Shown here: positions 35,908 through 45,416 of the stretch, piece after piece | Layout: the number at the start of each line of letters is the position of its first letter | Position numbering within the stretch: position 1 is the first letter of the stretch | Assembly: GCF_014651855.1 (NCBI RefSeq) | Contig: NZ_BMXR01000004.1 | Coordinates: 214,880-278,879, forward strand | DNA length: 64,000 bases | Direction: 5' to 3' | Origin: Saccharospirillum salsuginis | Lineage (GTDB): Bacteria; Pseudomonadota; Gammaproteobacteria; Pseudomonadales; Natronospirillaceae | Position numbers and translations under genes: made by a program | Notes under the pieces: model-generated | The model's database searches: none | Told to the model about the DNA's origin: nothing | What the model saw: the letters and a program-made list of their open reading frames with translations, nothing else

Positions 35908-37908
35908 TTGACTGATCCCAACAACAGCACGACCGATCCGACCCAGGCGTCCAGGCTGGAAGGATTATTAGCCAAACTCGATAACGCCATCGAGGCCCTG
36001 AACAGGGCTCGGGATTTTGCCAAGATTCAGCATCTGAATCCGGTGCTGGACCTCACCCGGCGCGTTTTGCTGACAGAGGGAGGGTTCGACGCGATTGAAA
36101 GTCGCGCCGAACGCCTGGAACGGGCCGGTGTCTTCAACGATACCGATTGGGCCTACCCCCAGATCCTGATCCCCTCGCTGGCCAGTGCATCGCTGCGCAG
36201 CGGCGAGAGCAGTTGGGTCATTCTCGAAGCGATCAGCGAGTTGCGGATGCTGGCTGTGGCGCAATCGCGTTATTGGCACCCGCATCTGTCATCGGAACAG
36301 GCGCATCATTTCCTGAGCCAGGTTATGGCGCTGAACCTCGAGCTGCTGTTCGGCGCCCCGAGCGAAGCCGAGCGGGAAATACAGGGGCGTTTGGCCGACA
36401 TATCACGCGGGTTGTTCCAGCATTTTGTCAACCGGATCGGCTTCGAGCACATCATCGACGAGTTGATCGAAGAGATCTGGCGTATCCTGAACCAGCGTCC
36501 CATTCAGGTCGACTCCGTCGTCCAGATGATCACTCACGTCGCCATATGTCGTCAGAACCCGGAGATCAATTTCGGCCCGAGCGGGCAGGGCGCCGAACGG
36601 CTGGTCAGCAGCCTCTACATGCCGACCCGCGGCTGCCAGGAAGACCCTGGGCTCAGTGTTTACGAAGACCGTTTGCGCTCGATGGACAATCAGACGCTCC
36701 ACAACGAGGCCGTCGGCTTCGCCCGTGCCATGCACGACACAGGGCTGGTGTCTCCGTACCATTCGGCGCTGCTGCGGTTTCTGGAACCGGAACAATTGTC
36801 CCTGTTGTCCGAAGCCCTGGGCCTGTCGGCTACCGGCCGCGATTGTCTTCTGTGCTATTCGGACCTTGTCCAGGAACTGATCAATAAAGCCATCAAGCCG
36901 GCCACAGCGCAGGCGATGTACGGTTTATCCCAGATGCTGGAGCGGGGCATTCTCTATCATCCGGCCATGGCACCGGCGCTGTGGCGTCAACTGGCTTTAC
37001 CGCTCAGTGACAACGCGCGTCAGCGCCTGATTCTGGCGTACGGTGACCAGACCCCGCCGGAAGATCGGCTCCTGGCCGGAGTTCTGATGCTGCTCGGTCA
37101 ACCGTTCGGCATCGGGCAGGGCAATAACCCCACCTGCCAGTCGGCCCGGGCGTTGTCGATGTGGTCCAACAACGACCCCGATTATCTTTTGCAGATTGTC
37201 GCCTGGGCCGCCCGGGATGACGAGATCATCATGCATTTCGAGGGAAAACCGGTGTCATCGACTCAGCGCGAGATCGGCGTCGCCAGCACCCTGATGATGG
37301 ACCTCGACCCGGTCTCGCTGCTGGTCGTGCCGCACCTGGACCGGATCTACGCGGAAATGATCGAACTATGCGCCGATCGCGAAGGAGACCCGCATCGCTG
37401 GGTCAACCCGGAATTCCACGGTTGGTGGACCGGGCGCAGCTTTTTCATCAATGTCGATGTGGAGACCGGTCATATCATCGAGCCGGAATCCTTCTACCGC
37501 CATTTCTACGCCTATTACCACCCGTACTACAACGGCAATCAACCCCTGGTACATCCTCAGCCGGCCGGCATTGCCGTAACCGACAGCGCGGGACGCTTCA
37601 TCGGTTGGCACGCCATCACCATCTTGCGGGTCGCACTGGACCCCGCCGGCGTCATGCGGGTCTATTTCTTCAACCCGAACAATGACAGCGGACAGGATTG
37701 GGGACTGGGAGTGGTGGTGAGTACGGCCGGTCTGGGCGAACGTTACGGCGAAGCCTCGTTGCCCTTCGAGCAGTTCGCTTCACGGCTGTACATCTATCAT
37801 TTCGACCCGCTTGAAAAAGGAAAACCGGAATCCATACCAGCCGACTCGATCCATTCGGTCATCGAATTGCTCGAAAACAGTTGGGGAGCCGAACGAATAC
37901 CCGCGTAA
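35908..37908 (+). CDS. large protein with predicted papain-like cysteine peptidase domain
   Basis: 666 residues from TTG 35908 (CGGAG box upstream). No family recognised. The N-terminal 390 residues look helical. The C-terminal part shows a papain-like layout: Gln404 six residues before Cys410 (GQGNNPTCQSARALSMW), His568 (IGWHAITIL) and Asn589 (FFNPNND). In papain the oxyanion Gln is also six residues before the Cys, and the Cys-His-Asn spacings are similar (134 and 16 there; 158 and 21 here). No signal peptide. The function is inferred from this pattern only; pairing with the ATP-grasp gene supports an amide-bond role. Confidence 0.5.
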   Translation: MTDPNNSTTDPTQASRLEGLLAKLDNAIEALNRARDFAKIQHLNPVLDLTRRVLLTEGGFDAIESRAERLERAGVFNDTDWAYPQILIPSLASASLRSGESSWVILEAISELRMLAVAQSRYWHPHLSSEQAHHFLSQVMALNLELLFGAPSEAEREIQGRLADISRGLFQHFVNRIGFEHIIDELIEEIWRILNQRPIQVDSVVQMITHVAICRQNPEINFGPSGQGAERLVSSLYMPTRGCQEDPGLSVYEDRLRSMDNQTLHNEAVGFARAMHDTGLVSPYHSALLRFLEPEQLSLLSEALGLSATGRDCLLCYSDLVQELINKAIKPATAQAMYGLSQMLERGILYHPAMAPALWRQLALPLSDNARQRLILAYGDQTPPEDRLLAGVLMLLGQPFGIGQGNNPTCQSARALSMWSNNDPDYLLQIVAWAARDDEIIMHFEGKPVSSTQREIGVASTLMMDLDPVSLLVVPHLDRIYAEMIELCADREGDPHRWVNPEFHGWWTGRSFFINVDVETGHIIEPESFYRHFYAYYHPYYNGNQPLVHPQPAGIAVTDSAGRFIGWHAITILRVALDPAGVMRVYFFNPNNDSGQDWGLGVVVSTAGLGERYGEASLPFEQFASRLYIYHFDPLEKGKPESIPADSIHSVIELLENSWGAERIPA

Positions 37909-37963
37909 TGCGATTCGTGCTAGTTTTGCCGGTTCCGAATTCTTCGACACTCATGGAGTTCCG

Positions 37964-39007
37964 GTGTTAATCCATAAGATTCGACTGGTACTGGCATCGC
38001 TGTTCCTGCAGGCGCGGATGTCGACCGTGGTGATCGCCGCGGTCCTTTATGCCGCCTCCAGTTACCTGATTCTGTACTTGACCGGCGAACAGAGCCTGCT
38101 GGAACCAACAGCCTTCTTTTACTGGTTGGTGGTCACGGCCTCGACCGTCGGTTACGGCGATCTGTCCCCTACGAACGATGCCGCCAAACTGGCCGTCAGC
38201 CTGTGGGTGATTCCCGTGGGGCTCAGCCTGTTCGCGCTGGTGCTGACCCGAATGGGGATCTTCATTTCCGAACTCTTTCAGAAAGGCAAAAAGGGGCTGC
38301 GCATGCTCGACCTCAAGGATCACATCGTCATCATCGGTTGGAACCAGGCCCGTACGCACCGACTGATCGAGCTGATGAAGGCCAAGACGAACGCCATCCA
38401 GGCGAAGATCGTACTCTGTGTCGATACGGACATCGAAAACCCCATGCCGGGCGAAATCGACTTTGTTCGCGTCGACGCCTATTCACATGAGGAATCCATG
38501 GCACGGGCCTCGTTGAATACAGCCTCGCGCATCGTGATCGACACGCCCCAGGACGACGTCACCCTGACCACGGCACTGTTCTGCCAGAAGGCCAGCCCCG
38601 ACAGCCACAAAACCGCCTATTTCGAAGACGAAAGCATCGGGCGTTTGCTCAAGGAGCACTGCCCGAACGTCGAATGCATCCCGTCGATCGGCACTGAACT
38701 TCTGGCCAAGGCCTCGCTCGACCCGGGCTCCTCTCAGTTGCACCGCCAATTGTTGGACAGTACCGAAGGCATGACGCAATACAGCGTCCTGTACAACGGC
38801 AACCAGGATCTGGCGTACGGCGACCTGTTCGACCATTTCAAGCACAACCTGACCGCCACCATCATCGGGCTGCGCAAGGGTGGCAGCGAACACATCCTGA
38901 TCAACCCGGACATGGAAGAAAGAGTCCGAGCCGGCGACATTCTGTATTACATCAATGAAAAACGGGTGAATGAGCGAGAGTGCTTTGACATACCCGCTGG
39001 AAAATGA
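37964..39007 (+). CDS. RCK-domain potassium channel
   Basis: 347 residues from GTG 37964 with a GGAG box. Two transmembrane helices (about 21-40 and 78-100) flank the pore with selectivity filter TASTVGYGD (filter 61-66). A cytoplasmic TrkA-N/RCK domain begins HIVIIGWNQA, but its Rossmann glycines are reduced to a single GWNQA. A TrkA-C-like tail follows. Two-TM, MthK-type architecture. It trails the papain-like gene by 55 bases on the same strand, so the three genes may be one operon. Confidence 0.88.
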   Translation: MLIHKIRLVLASLFLQARMSTVVIAAVLYAASSYLILYLTGEQSLLEPTAFFYWLVVTASTVGYGDLSPTNDAAKLAVSLWVIPVGLSLFALVLTRMGIFISELFQKGKKGLRMLDLKDHIVIIGWNQARTHRLIELMKAKTNAIQAKIVLCVDTDIENPMPGEIDFVRVDAYSHEESMARASLNTASRIVIDTPQDDVTLTTALFCQKASPDSHKTAYFEDESIGRLLKEHCPNVECIPSIGTELLAKASLDPGSSQLHRQLLDSTEGMTQYSVLYNGNQDLAYGDLFDHFKHNLTATIIGLRKGGSEHILINPDMEERVRAGDILYYINEKRVNERECFDIPAGK

Positions 39008-39059
39008 CGCCCATGTTGACTCGATTGGCGGTCTCCACGCATTACCGTGAGTGTGATGA

Positions 39060-39845
39060 ATGAGAAAGCTGCTCTACCGGATACTGGCGGGCTGGTTCGG
39101 ATACACCGGGACAAATCCGAACCCGGAGTCCTCCGTTCCACTGAATACCGGCCGGGATGCGGACCTGCACCGGAAGCTTCAATCCCGCATGAGGTTATAC
39201 ACTTTTCTGGCGGATCATGAACAAGCGGTTATTCGAGACTTTGTGCGTCAGTTCTATGAGGGGAAACATGTTTACGCGCATCCGGACATAACCGATGTGG
39301 AGGATGCGTTGCTGGTCATCGCCGCGAATGCGGCTTTAGTGGGCGCCGCCCAGAAAACCCATTGTTTTTCGTCGGTGAAGTGGCTGTACCTGTGCGCGGA
39401 CGATCTGGACGTCGATGGCGATGCCTACGAGTCCTCCACCGTCAGGCTGGATTCGGACTTATGCGTCGAAGAATCGAGACACCCCAGGCCGGGTGAGAAC
39501 CTGGTTGTCCATGAGTTCTCACACATTCTGGATGCCCAATTCGGCCTGTCCAGCAGTACACCGGGGCTGAGAGAGGGCTTCGAGCGGTACGTGGACGATA
39601 TTCAACAGGGGCGATGGGTCCCGATCGCCGACTGTTTCACCGATACGGCCGCTATTGAACCGCTCTTCGACAGCCCGGACGCCGCCTTCCACACCGATGT
39701 CGAATTCTTCGCGACCGCCTCGGAAGCCTTTTTCACCAATGCCCGCGAACTCAGGCAATACAACCCGGAGCTGTATGCGGACCTGTCCTCCATTTACGGA
39801 CTGGACCTGGCGGACCTGGACTGGCAAGCCATCTGGAATGCGTGA
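39060..39845 (+). CDS. mtfA: MtfA-like zinc-dependent peptidase (M90)
   Basis: 261 residues. The zinc motif HEFSH has His151, Glu152 and His155, with a third ligand probably the Glu in FFATASEAFF. MtfA of E. coli is an aminopeptidase that also binds the repressor Mlc; whether that role holds here is unknown. An LxxxxYxFLADHEQ and IAANAALV segments are shared with the family. Confidence 0.85.
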   Translation: MRKLLYRILAGWFGYTGTNPNPESSVPLNTGRDADLHRKLQSRMRLYTFLADHEQAVIRDFVRQFYEGKHVYAHPDITDVEDALLVIAANAALVGAAQKTHCFSSVKWLYLCADDLDVDGDAYESSTVRLDSDLCVEESRHPRPGENLVVHEFSHILDAQFGLSSSTPGLREGFERYVDDIQQGRWVPIADCFTDTAAIEPLFDSPDAAFHTDVEFFATASEAFFTNARELRQYNPELYADLSSIYGLDLADLDWQAIWNA

Positions 39846-39898
39846 CGCTCTCAACGGTGCCAACCCGTAACGGGGCATGACACCGTCGTTCACCTACC

Positions 39899-42800
39899 TC
39901 ATTGTTTGATCGGCAATGCCGTGAAGTTCAGGAAAATGCCCTGCGCGGGCATGTGCAGGTCGAGCTTGATCGTACCGCTGCCCACGCTGACATTCACCGG
40001 AACCGGTTCGGTGTTTTTCAACTGAACCTGCATGCGCCCGTCATCGAGGAAGTTGACCGGTCCTTGCAAGGTGAACCCGGCCTCGTAACTGTGCAGGTTG
40101 TGTGACAGGCCCAGCGGCGGTGACAGATAGGGCGCGTCCAGATAAATCGTTACATCCACCTGGAAGTAGGGCCCGTTTTCAGTCTCGTAGATCCAACCGG
40201 TCAGCGGTTGCAGCTCGCCATCCGGTCCCCGGTCGTAACGGACCCGCATGATCTGCGGACCGGACGCGTTGTGGACCGGGAGCCCCAACATCTGCGCGTA
40301 GACGTCCAGGTTGGAGGTGATGATGATGTTCGGAAACACCCGCACCTTCACCGCTTCCTTCCCGGTTCCGGGGAAAGAGTCGATGCCCATCACTTCCGAA
40401 TTCAACCCGGCGGTCAGCCAGACATGTTGGCGTTCGGGGCAGTCCATCGGCTCTCCGCCCTCGAAACCGCAACCGGTGTTGGCGTTGGAAGCCAACCCGC
40501 CGGCGCCAACGGCGTTGATACGAGTCGAGTTTTCCTCAAGTACGACTTGGCCCTCGTCATCGTGCTCCGGCAAGGCTTCGCAGTTGGCGGCCATACAACC
40601 GTTCTGGTCGTCATCGACGCCGCGCCCGTCGTGTATAAAGTTGGCGTTGACGTCCAATGTCGGCAGGTTGCGGAAGGTCTGCAGGACACCATCGGCCGGT
40701 GCGCCACCCCGGAAATAAACCGTCAGGTCCGGTCCGCCGCCAGTGGCGATGGGGGCCTCGTCCGGTGATTGCGCCAGCATCCGGGTTTGCAGCGGGTAAC
40801 CGATCGAGCCATCCGGTCGCAGCGAACAGAGCGCGTCACTGCCATCGCACTGCGCCTCGCTGGAAAACGGGTCGCCATTGGAGCCGAGCGTATAGCGGTA
40901 CAGCACGCCCGATTCCCAGGCTTGCTCGGGGTGAAAGCGCAGTATCCGCGCGCCGGTTTCCAGGCGACCGGCTACCGTGTTCCAGGTGCCCTGGCCGTCG
41001 GTCCGACTGTTGCGCGCCACCGTGAAACTGCCGTCCAGTTCGACGCTGTTCGGGTCCATGGTTTGGGAGAATTGAACCACGATCGGCCGATCCGCCGGCA
41101 ATTCGGTGACGGGCAGATGATCGTCGCTCGCCTGTCCGCCCTGGCAGCGACCGTGGTCATTGTTGGCCAGATCGCGGTCGACCGTGACGCAGCCATAGCC
41201 GGGGTAGACGGTGGTAACAACCGGCGCCCGGTCGGCGCCGCCGATGTGGTGCGGCAAAGTGAAATCCAGGCTGTAGTCGTCGGCCAGCGGATTGCCCGCC
41301 AGATCGGTGATTCGATGGTTCAAGTGCAGTTGATAGTGATTGCCGTGGGCCAGCGGAACGCGGGGCTGGACGACCAGGGTCCCGCCGTCGAGACGCCAAT
41401 CGAACGCGACACTGACGCCATCGCGAACCAGATCGATGGCACCGTCGCGGGCCAGACTGTCCCGGTCCACCGGTTCGCTCAGGTTGACGACTATCGGGTC
41501 GCCGGGGCGCATATCGCCCGCATCGGTCTGCCCCGGCATCCAGGACTGCAGCTCTGGCGCCTCGGTGTCCCGAACGGGGGAGGGCGCCTCGGTCTGGTCC
41601 CGATAGGACGTCATGTGGAAAGGCACGATGCCGTACCCCTGATCGATACCCAGCACACGGGGCGCCACGATCCCCAAAGCATCCAATTCCATGACGCCGT
41701 CGCGCACGATGGCGCTGCCGACCAGTTCCAGGTGCAGCAGATCCTGGCTCAGACCGCCGTTGGCCTGGGCCGAGTCGGCCGTCATGGCCACGTCCATGAA
41801 CATACGGACGCGTTTCGGGGCCGAAGGATGATCGGAATAGCCGTTGGGCATCAGGTAACCGACCGCGTCGGTGACAAACAGCACCTCCAGCGGCCCGGAG
41901 CTGTAACCGGCCGGTGTGACCCCGCCGATCATCACATCGACCGACGAGCCGGTCAGGCGTGTACCCCGAGGCACCCGGAACGGCGTGACTTCGGGAAAGC
42001 GGGGCGGGTAGGCCAATTCCACATGAAGATCGCCGCTTTGCTGCGAGCTGGACGCGTCACCCAGCAACCGGGCGACCATCGGCACGCAATTGATCGGCTG
42101 ACCGAACAGCGGTGACAGCTGGTCGCCCTCAAGATCCGGGCCGCAGGCGTCGTCCGTGCTGGCATTCGACGCCTGCGCCTGCTGCACGAGCGTCTCCCGA
42201 GGCGTCGTTGTCTGGGGTTCCAGTGTAAACTCCGCGAATTCGCCCGGGTTCAGCGACCGGCCCGACACACTGCGCAACCCGGAGCCGACCGAGAGCGTGT
42301 ATTGGGAACCGGCATTGAGGTCTTCCCGAGGGTCGAGCGTGAGGTAACGCCCCTTTTGCACGATATGGGCTTTCACGAGTCGGCCGTCACTGTCCTTTAA
42401 AGTGAGGTTCTCGCCATAGACCAGAGAATCACGGTCCAGAGGCTGAGTAAACTGAAGACGCAGCGTGGAGAAATCCAGCATGGGCAACGACTCGCCATCC
42501 GGTATCAATCGGCTGACCCGGAACTCCGATTCCGTCCGGGTCGCTTCCTCTGCGCCCCGGGTACGGGTGCCCGTTGTGAAACGGATGCCGTTCCGGGGCA
42601 ACCGCAGTGCGCCTTTTTCGGTGTCCATCGGCGCGAGCTGGATGCGATACGTCGTCGCCGGAGCCAACGGACTGTCCGGCTGAACAACGAGACCCTGGCC
42701 GCCGGCGATGGAACGCGTCGTGAACGCCACAGCCTCACCGTTCGCCGTCTCGAAGGTGACTGACTCATCCGGTTCGGCCGGCCAGGCCTGATGCGAAAAC

Positions 42801-42967
42801 CGCAGGGCCACCGGTGCGTTGACCGGCACTTCCGTCTGACCGTCGTAAGGGTAGGAATCGATCAACGATGCCTTCTCCCAGGACGAGAAATCCGCGTTCG
42901 GAGGGGTGATGCCGGTGTCGCAGGCGCTCAGTAAAACGGAGAGCAGCAGTAGGGTGATGATGCGCAT
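39899..42967 (-). CDS. Ig-like (SbsA-type) repeat lipoprotein
   Basis: 1022 residues. The start at 42967 has an AGGAGG box. The signal peptide ends in the lipobox LLSAC (Cys16 lipidated). Several SbsA-type Ig-like domains (Big_5) are recognisable by their PxDGQTEVPVNAPVALRFS and DxxAPVVTTVYP openings and LSEPVDRDSL/FSQTMDPNSV motifs, at about 30-130, 165-265, 495-600 and 605-720. The C-terminal 300 residues look beta-rich. Exported and probably attached to the outer membrane or surface. It is 16 bases downstream of the FadL-type gene, so they form one operon; a joint role in hydrophobic-compound handling is inferred. Confidence 0.8.
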   Translation of the reverse strand: MRIITLLLLSVLLSACDTGITPPNADFSSWEKASLIDSYPYDGQTEVPVNAPVALRFSHQAWPAEPDESVTFETANGEAVAFTTRSIAGGQGLVVQPDSPLAPATTYRIQLAPMDTEKGALRLPRNGIRFTTGTRTRGAEEATRTESEFRVSRLIPDGESLPMLDFSTLRLQFTQPLDRDSLVYGENLTLKDSDGRLVKAHIVQKGRYLTLDPREDLNAGSQYTLSVGSGLRSVSGRSLNPGEFAEFTLEPQTTTPRETLVQQAQASNASTDDACGPDLEGDQLSPLFGQPINCVPMVARLLGDASSSQQSGDLHVELAYPPRFPEVTPFRVPRGTRLTGSSVDVMIGGVTPAGYSSGPLEVLFVTDAVGYLMPNGYSDHPSAPKRVRMFMDVAMTADSAQANGGLSQDLLHLELVGSAIVRDGVMELDALGIVAPRVLGIDQGYGIVPFHMTSYRDQTEAPSPVRDTEAPELQSWMPGQTDAGDMRPGDPIVVNLSEPVDRDSLARDGAIDLVRDGVSVAFDWRLDGGTLVVQPRVPLAHGNHYQLHLNHRITDLAGNPLADDYSLDFTLPHHIGGADRAPVVTTVYPGYGCVTVDRDLANNDHGRCQGGQASDDHLPVTELPADRPIVVQFSQTMDPNSVELDGSFTVARNSRTDGQGTWNTVAGRLETGARILRFHPEQAWESGVLYRYTLGSNGDPFSSEAQCDGSDALCSLRPDGSIGYPLQTRMLAQSPDEAPIATGGGPDLTVYFRGGAPADGVLQTFRNLPTLDVNANFIHDGRGVDDDQNGCMAANCEALPEHDDEGQVVLEENSTRINAVGAGGLASNANTGCGFEGGEPMDCPERQHVWLTAGLNSEVMGIDSFPGTGKEAVKVRVFPNIIITSNLDVYAQMLGLPVHNASGPQIMRVRYDRGPDGELQPLTGWIYETENGPYFQVDVTIYLDAPYLSPPLGLSHNLHSYEAGFTLQGPVNFLDDGRMQVQLKNTEPVPVNVSVGSGTIKLDLHMPAQGIFLNFTALPIKQ

Positions 42968-42983
42968 GGGTCCGCCTCCTGGC

Positions 42984-44321
42984 CTAAAATTGGAATGACA
43001 GCGAACCGGCCAGGACATGCACCTGCCCGCCGCCGGTTACGGTTTCGTAAGGGTTCTCCGGCGCGTCGCTGGCGGTCATCCGGAAGTCCCGCTCCGTCAA
43101 TCGCTGGTACTGATAGCCCAGGTCCAGACGAAGCGGCTGCGCCAGAAAGTAGGGGGCCTGGAAGGTCGCGGACAGCCCAAGACCGGCGATCCAGCGTTCC
43201 GTATCCAGATAGTTCACGTCCAGCGAGCGAGTGTTCGACAGGGGCGACGCCCGGTAGGCAAGCCCCGAGATCAGGCTGAAACGATCGCCGAAGTCGTACC
43301 GCGCACCGAGTCGGGGAACCACGATGTCGTTGAACGCCCAATCCGCCTGGTCCTTAACGGTGTCGTCCTCGAACTCATCCTCCAATTGCTGCCAGAACTG
43401 TTGTTCCAGCGTCAGGTCCAGCCGCAACGCATCCCGGCGCCAACCGAACCCGGCGGCGAGTGTCGGCGGTTGGTAACCGTCGATGGTGTTGATCGCAAGC
43501 GTCAAACCGGGCTCCGGAATAGTGCCGGGAATGGTGGTATTGGCGACCACATCGGTCTGGAAGGCGGACGATTGCCGGAAACTGAGCGCGGACTCAAAGC
43601 CGTCCATCAGGCAGCCGCCGTCGGGGCAGAGGGTATCCCCCCAATCCACCAAGAGCCCGACGATGCCCTTGATTTGCGGTTCCGCCTCAACCTTGAGGGA
43701 TTCCCGCTCGGTATTGCCGGCCATATCGGTGACCGCGACCAGGGTGGCCTTGTTGTGCAGCGTGACCCGGGTGCCGAGACCCAGATCGATGCCGCGCCAC
43801 ACCTGAGTTCCCGCACCGAGGCTGAGGAACAGGGACTCCCGTCCATAGTCGAAGTACTGGCCTTCACGACTGGTGTGCGACTCGAAGGAGAGCATTTTTC
43901 GGCCGTAGTCTTCGACGCCGGCGAGCACTCCCAACTGAACCGGATGACGGGATGTGGTCAGTTCCGACAGGTCGGTTTTTAGGCCGAACAGAACCGGCTG
44001 GGTCCGGTTGTGTTGCAGAATATCGCCATCCCGCTGTGGCGGATGGCTACCGCCCTGGCTGTCCGCTTCCAGCGAGTAATCGGCGTTGTACAAGCCTGTG
44101 GTGAGTTCGCCGCCACTGTCGGCCGCCAGGGACGCCGGGTTGTAGTAGGAGGCCGACGCCCCGCTGTTGAACAAAGACGCCGCCTGGGCCGACGCGATGT
44201 CCTCGGGCAGCAGGCCGTAGGTGGTCGCCAGATTGCCCATCGCGGCCGTGGCGGCCAGGGATTGGCCGGCCAGCAAAACGGTGAATAAGGCCCGGGGCGG
44301 TCGAGTCCTGAAAGTGTGCAT
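42984..44321 (-). CDS. FadL/OmpP1-type outer-membrane transporter
   Basis: 445 residues from ATG 44321. Signal peptide (ALFTVLLAGQSLAATAA), the plug region with ASYYNPASLA matching the FadL NPA motif, alternating beta strands and a terminal Phe (SLSFQF) typical of outer-membrane barrels. FadL relatives take up long-chain fatty acids or aromatic hydrocarbons. First gene of an operon with the Ig-like lipoprotein and divergent from a TetR regulator, a common fatty-acid or hydrocarbon control layout. Confidence 0.85.
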   Translation of the reverse strand: MHTFRTRPPRALFTVLLAGQSLAATAAMGNLATTYGLLPEDIASAQAASLFNSGASASYYNPASLAADSGGELTTGLYNADYSLEADSQGGSHPPQRDGDILQHNRTQPVLFGLKTDLSELTTSRHPVQLGVLAGVEDYGRKMLSFESHTSREGQYFDYGRESLFLSLGAGTQVWRGIDLGLGTRVTLHNKATLVAVTDMAGNTERESLKVEAEPQIKGIVGLLVDWGDTLCPDGGCLMDGFESALSFRQSSAFQTDVVANTTIPGTIPEPGLTLAINTIDGYQPPTLAAGFGWRRDALRLDLTLEQQFWQQLEDEFEDDTVKDQADWAFNDIVVPRLGARYDFGDRFSLISGLAYRASPLSNTRSLDVNYLDTERWIAGLGLSATFQAPYFLAQPLRLDLGYQYQRLTERDFRMTASDAPENPYETVTGGGQVHVLAGSLSFQF

Positions 44322-44640
44322 CCTGTGTGCTCCATCGAATCGGGACCTCACCGGAAACGCTTCCAAGCAGACACCACGGATAGACACGCATACAACAGCA
44401 AGCCTGATCGTGGCCTCTGAGCGGTACTGCGGTTCTCCAATAGAGGTGTCATTTATTGTTGTTAACCGGGCCATTGGCGGCCCGTTTGGGTACGGACTAG
44501 CGGGTTTTAAACCGGAAAGACTCCTTTTCGAAAAGAAGTCTTTCCGGAACCTATGCCTTGGCATTCCGACTGTCAACCGCCCTTGTTTCCTAATGCGAAC
44601 TGGCGCGGTTAGAATGAGGAAATGGAAAAAAGGACCCGCT
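44322..44640. other. divergent intergenic region (FadL-type porin / TetR)
   Basis: 319 bases with no gene. It carries both divergent promoters; the notable structure is the 36-bp dyad at 44512-44547. An open frame running through it in the TetR frame is an upstream extension without support. Confidence 0.6.
44512..44547. promoter_or_regulatory. 36-bp near-perfect dyad, candidate TetR operator
   Basis: The 18-base halves are reverse complements at 17 positions with no spacer, opening CCGGAAAGACT and closing AGTCTTTCCGG. It lies 94 bases before the TetR start and about 190 before the porin start. The symmetry suits a dimeric TetR; it lacks a following T run, so a terminator is less likely. Confidence 0.5.
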
Positions 44641-45315
44641 GTGACTAAGATCAATGCCGAAAACGACAAGACCCCGAAAACCCGCCGTTATCGAGGCCAA
44701 ACGCCCGAACAACTGCGTGCCGAGCGCCGGGAAAGACTGTTGGAAGCCGCATTGTCGCTGTTCGCCGAACGGGGCTATGCCAACTCCCCCATCGAACTGA
44801 TCTGCTCGACCGCCCGCGTCACCACGCGCCACTTCTATGAGCAATTCGACGGCCGCGAAGCGCTGCTGGACGCGCTGTTGAGCGAGGAAGTCAGCGGCGC
44901 CTTGACGATCGCGAGCGAAGCCCTGACCAACGACAGCCGGGACATGACCGGGCGGGTCAGCGACGCCATTCGCGGAGTGGTCGTCTACCTGACCGAAGAC
45001 AGGCGACGCGCCCGGATCGTGTGCCTGGAAACCGTCGGCGTCAGCCAGGCAATGGAGCAACGCCGGCGCCGCCTGGTGCATCAATTCGCGGAACTCATCC
45101 AGTTTCAGGCCGATACCCTGACCAAAAACGGGCTGCTGCCGGAGCGGAACTACTGGTTGCCTTCCATCGCCCTCGTCGGGGCGACCCTGGAACTGATCGA
45201 AGAGTGGCTGTACGGTGAGACGGAGAAAGAGGGCGAAGACATCGCCCGGGAAGCGGTCTTGTTCTACCGCGCGGTGATGATCGGGGCTCGGCGGTATGAG
45301 CAGGATTCCGATTGA
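44641..45315 (+). CDS. TetR-family transcriptional regulator
   Basis: 224 residues from GTG 44641 with an AAGGA box. The HTH (about 24-70) reads LFAERGYANSPIELICSTAR and HFYEQFDGREALLDALL. The C-terminal domain is helical. Probably regulates the divergent porin-lipoprotein operon through the dyad in the shared region. Confidence 0.87.
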   Translation: MTKINAENDKTPKTRRYRGQTPEQLRAERRERLLEAALSLFAERGYANSPIELICSTARVTTRHFYEQFDGREALLDALLSEEVSGALTIASEALTNDSRDMTGRVSDAIRGVVVYLTEDRRRARIVCLETVGVSQAMEQRRRRLVHQFAELIQFQADTLTKNGLLPERNYWLPSIALVGATLELIEEWLYGETEKEGEDIAREAVLFYRAVMIGARRYEQDSD

Positions 45316-45416
45316 TCGCCGGGTAGTCCCGACCCAACGGCCGGAAACGTCCGGCGCGGACAAACCTCTCCCTCAATCACTTCCCAAACGCAAACAGGCC
45401 CAAATAAGGAGGCTTC

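Noticed and set aside
40769..42115. 448-codon open frame opposite the Ig-like lipoprotein
   Set aside because: Antisense shadow; no ribosome site or recognisable domain.
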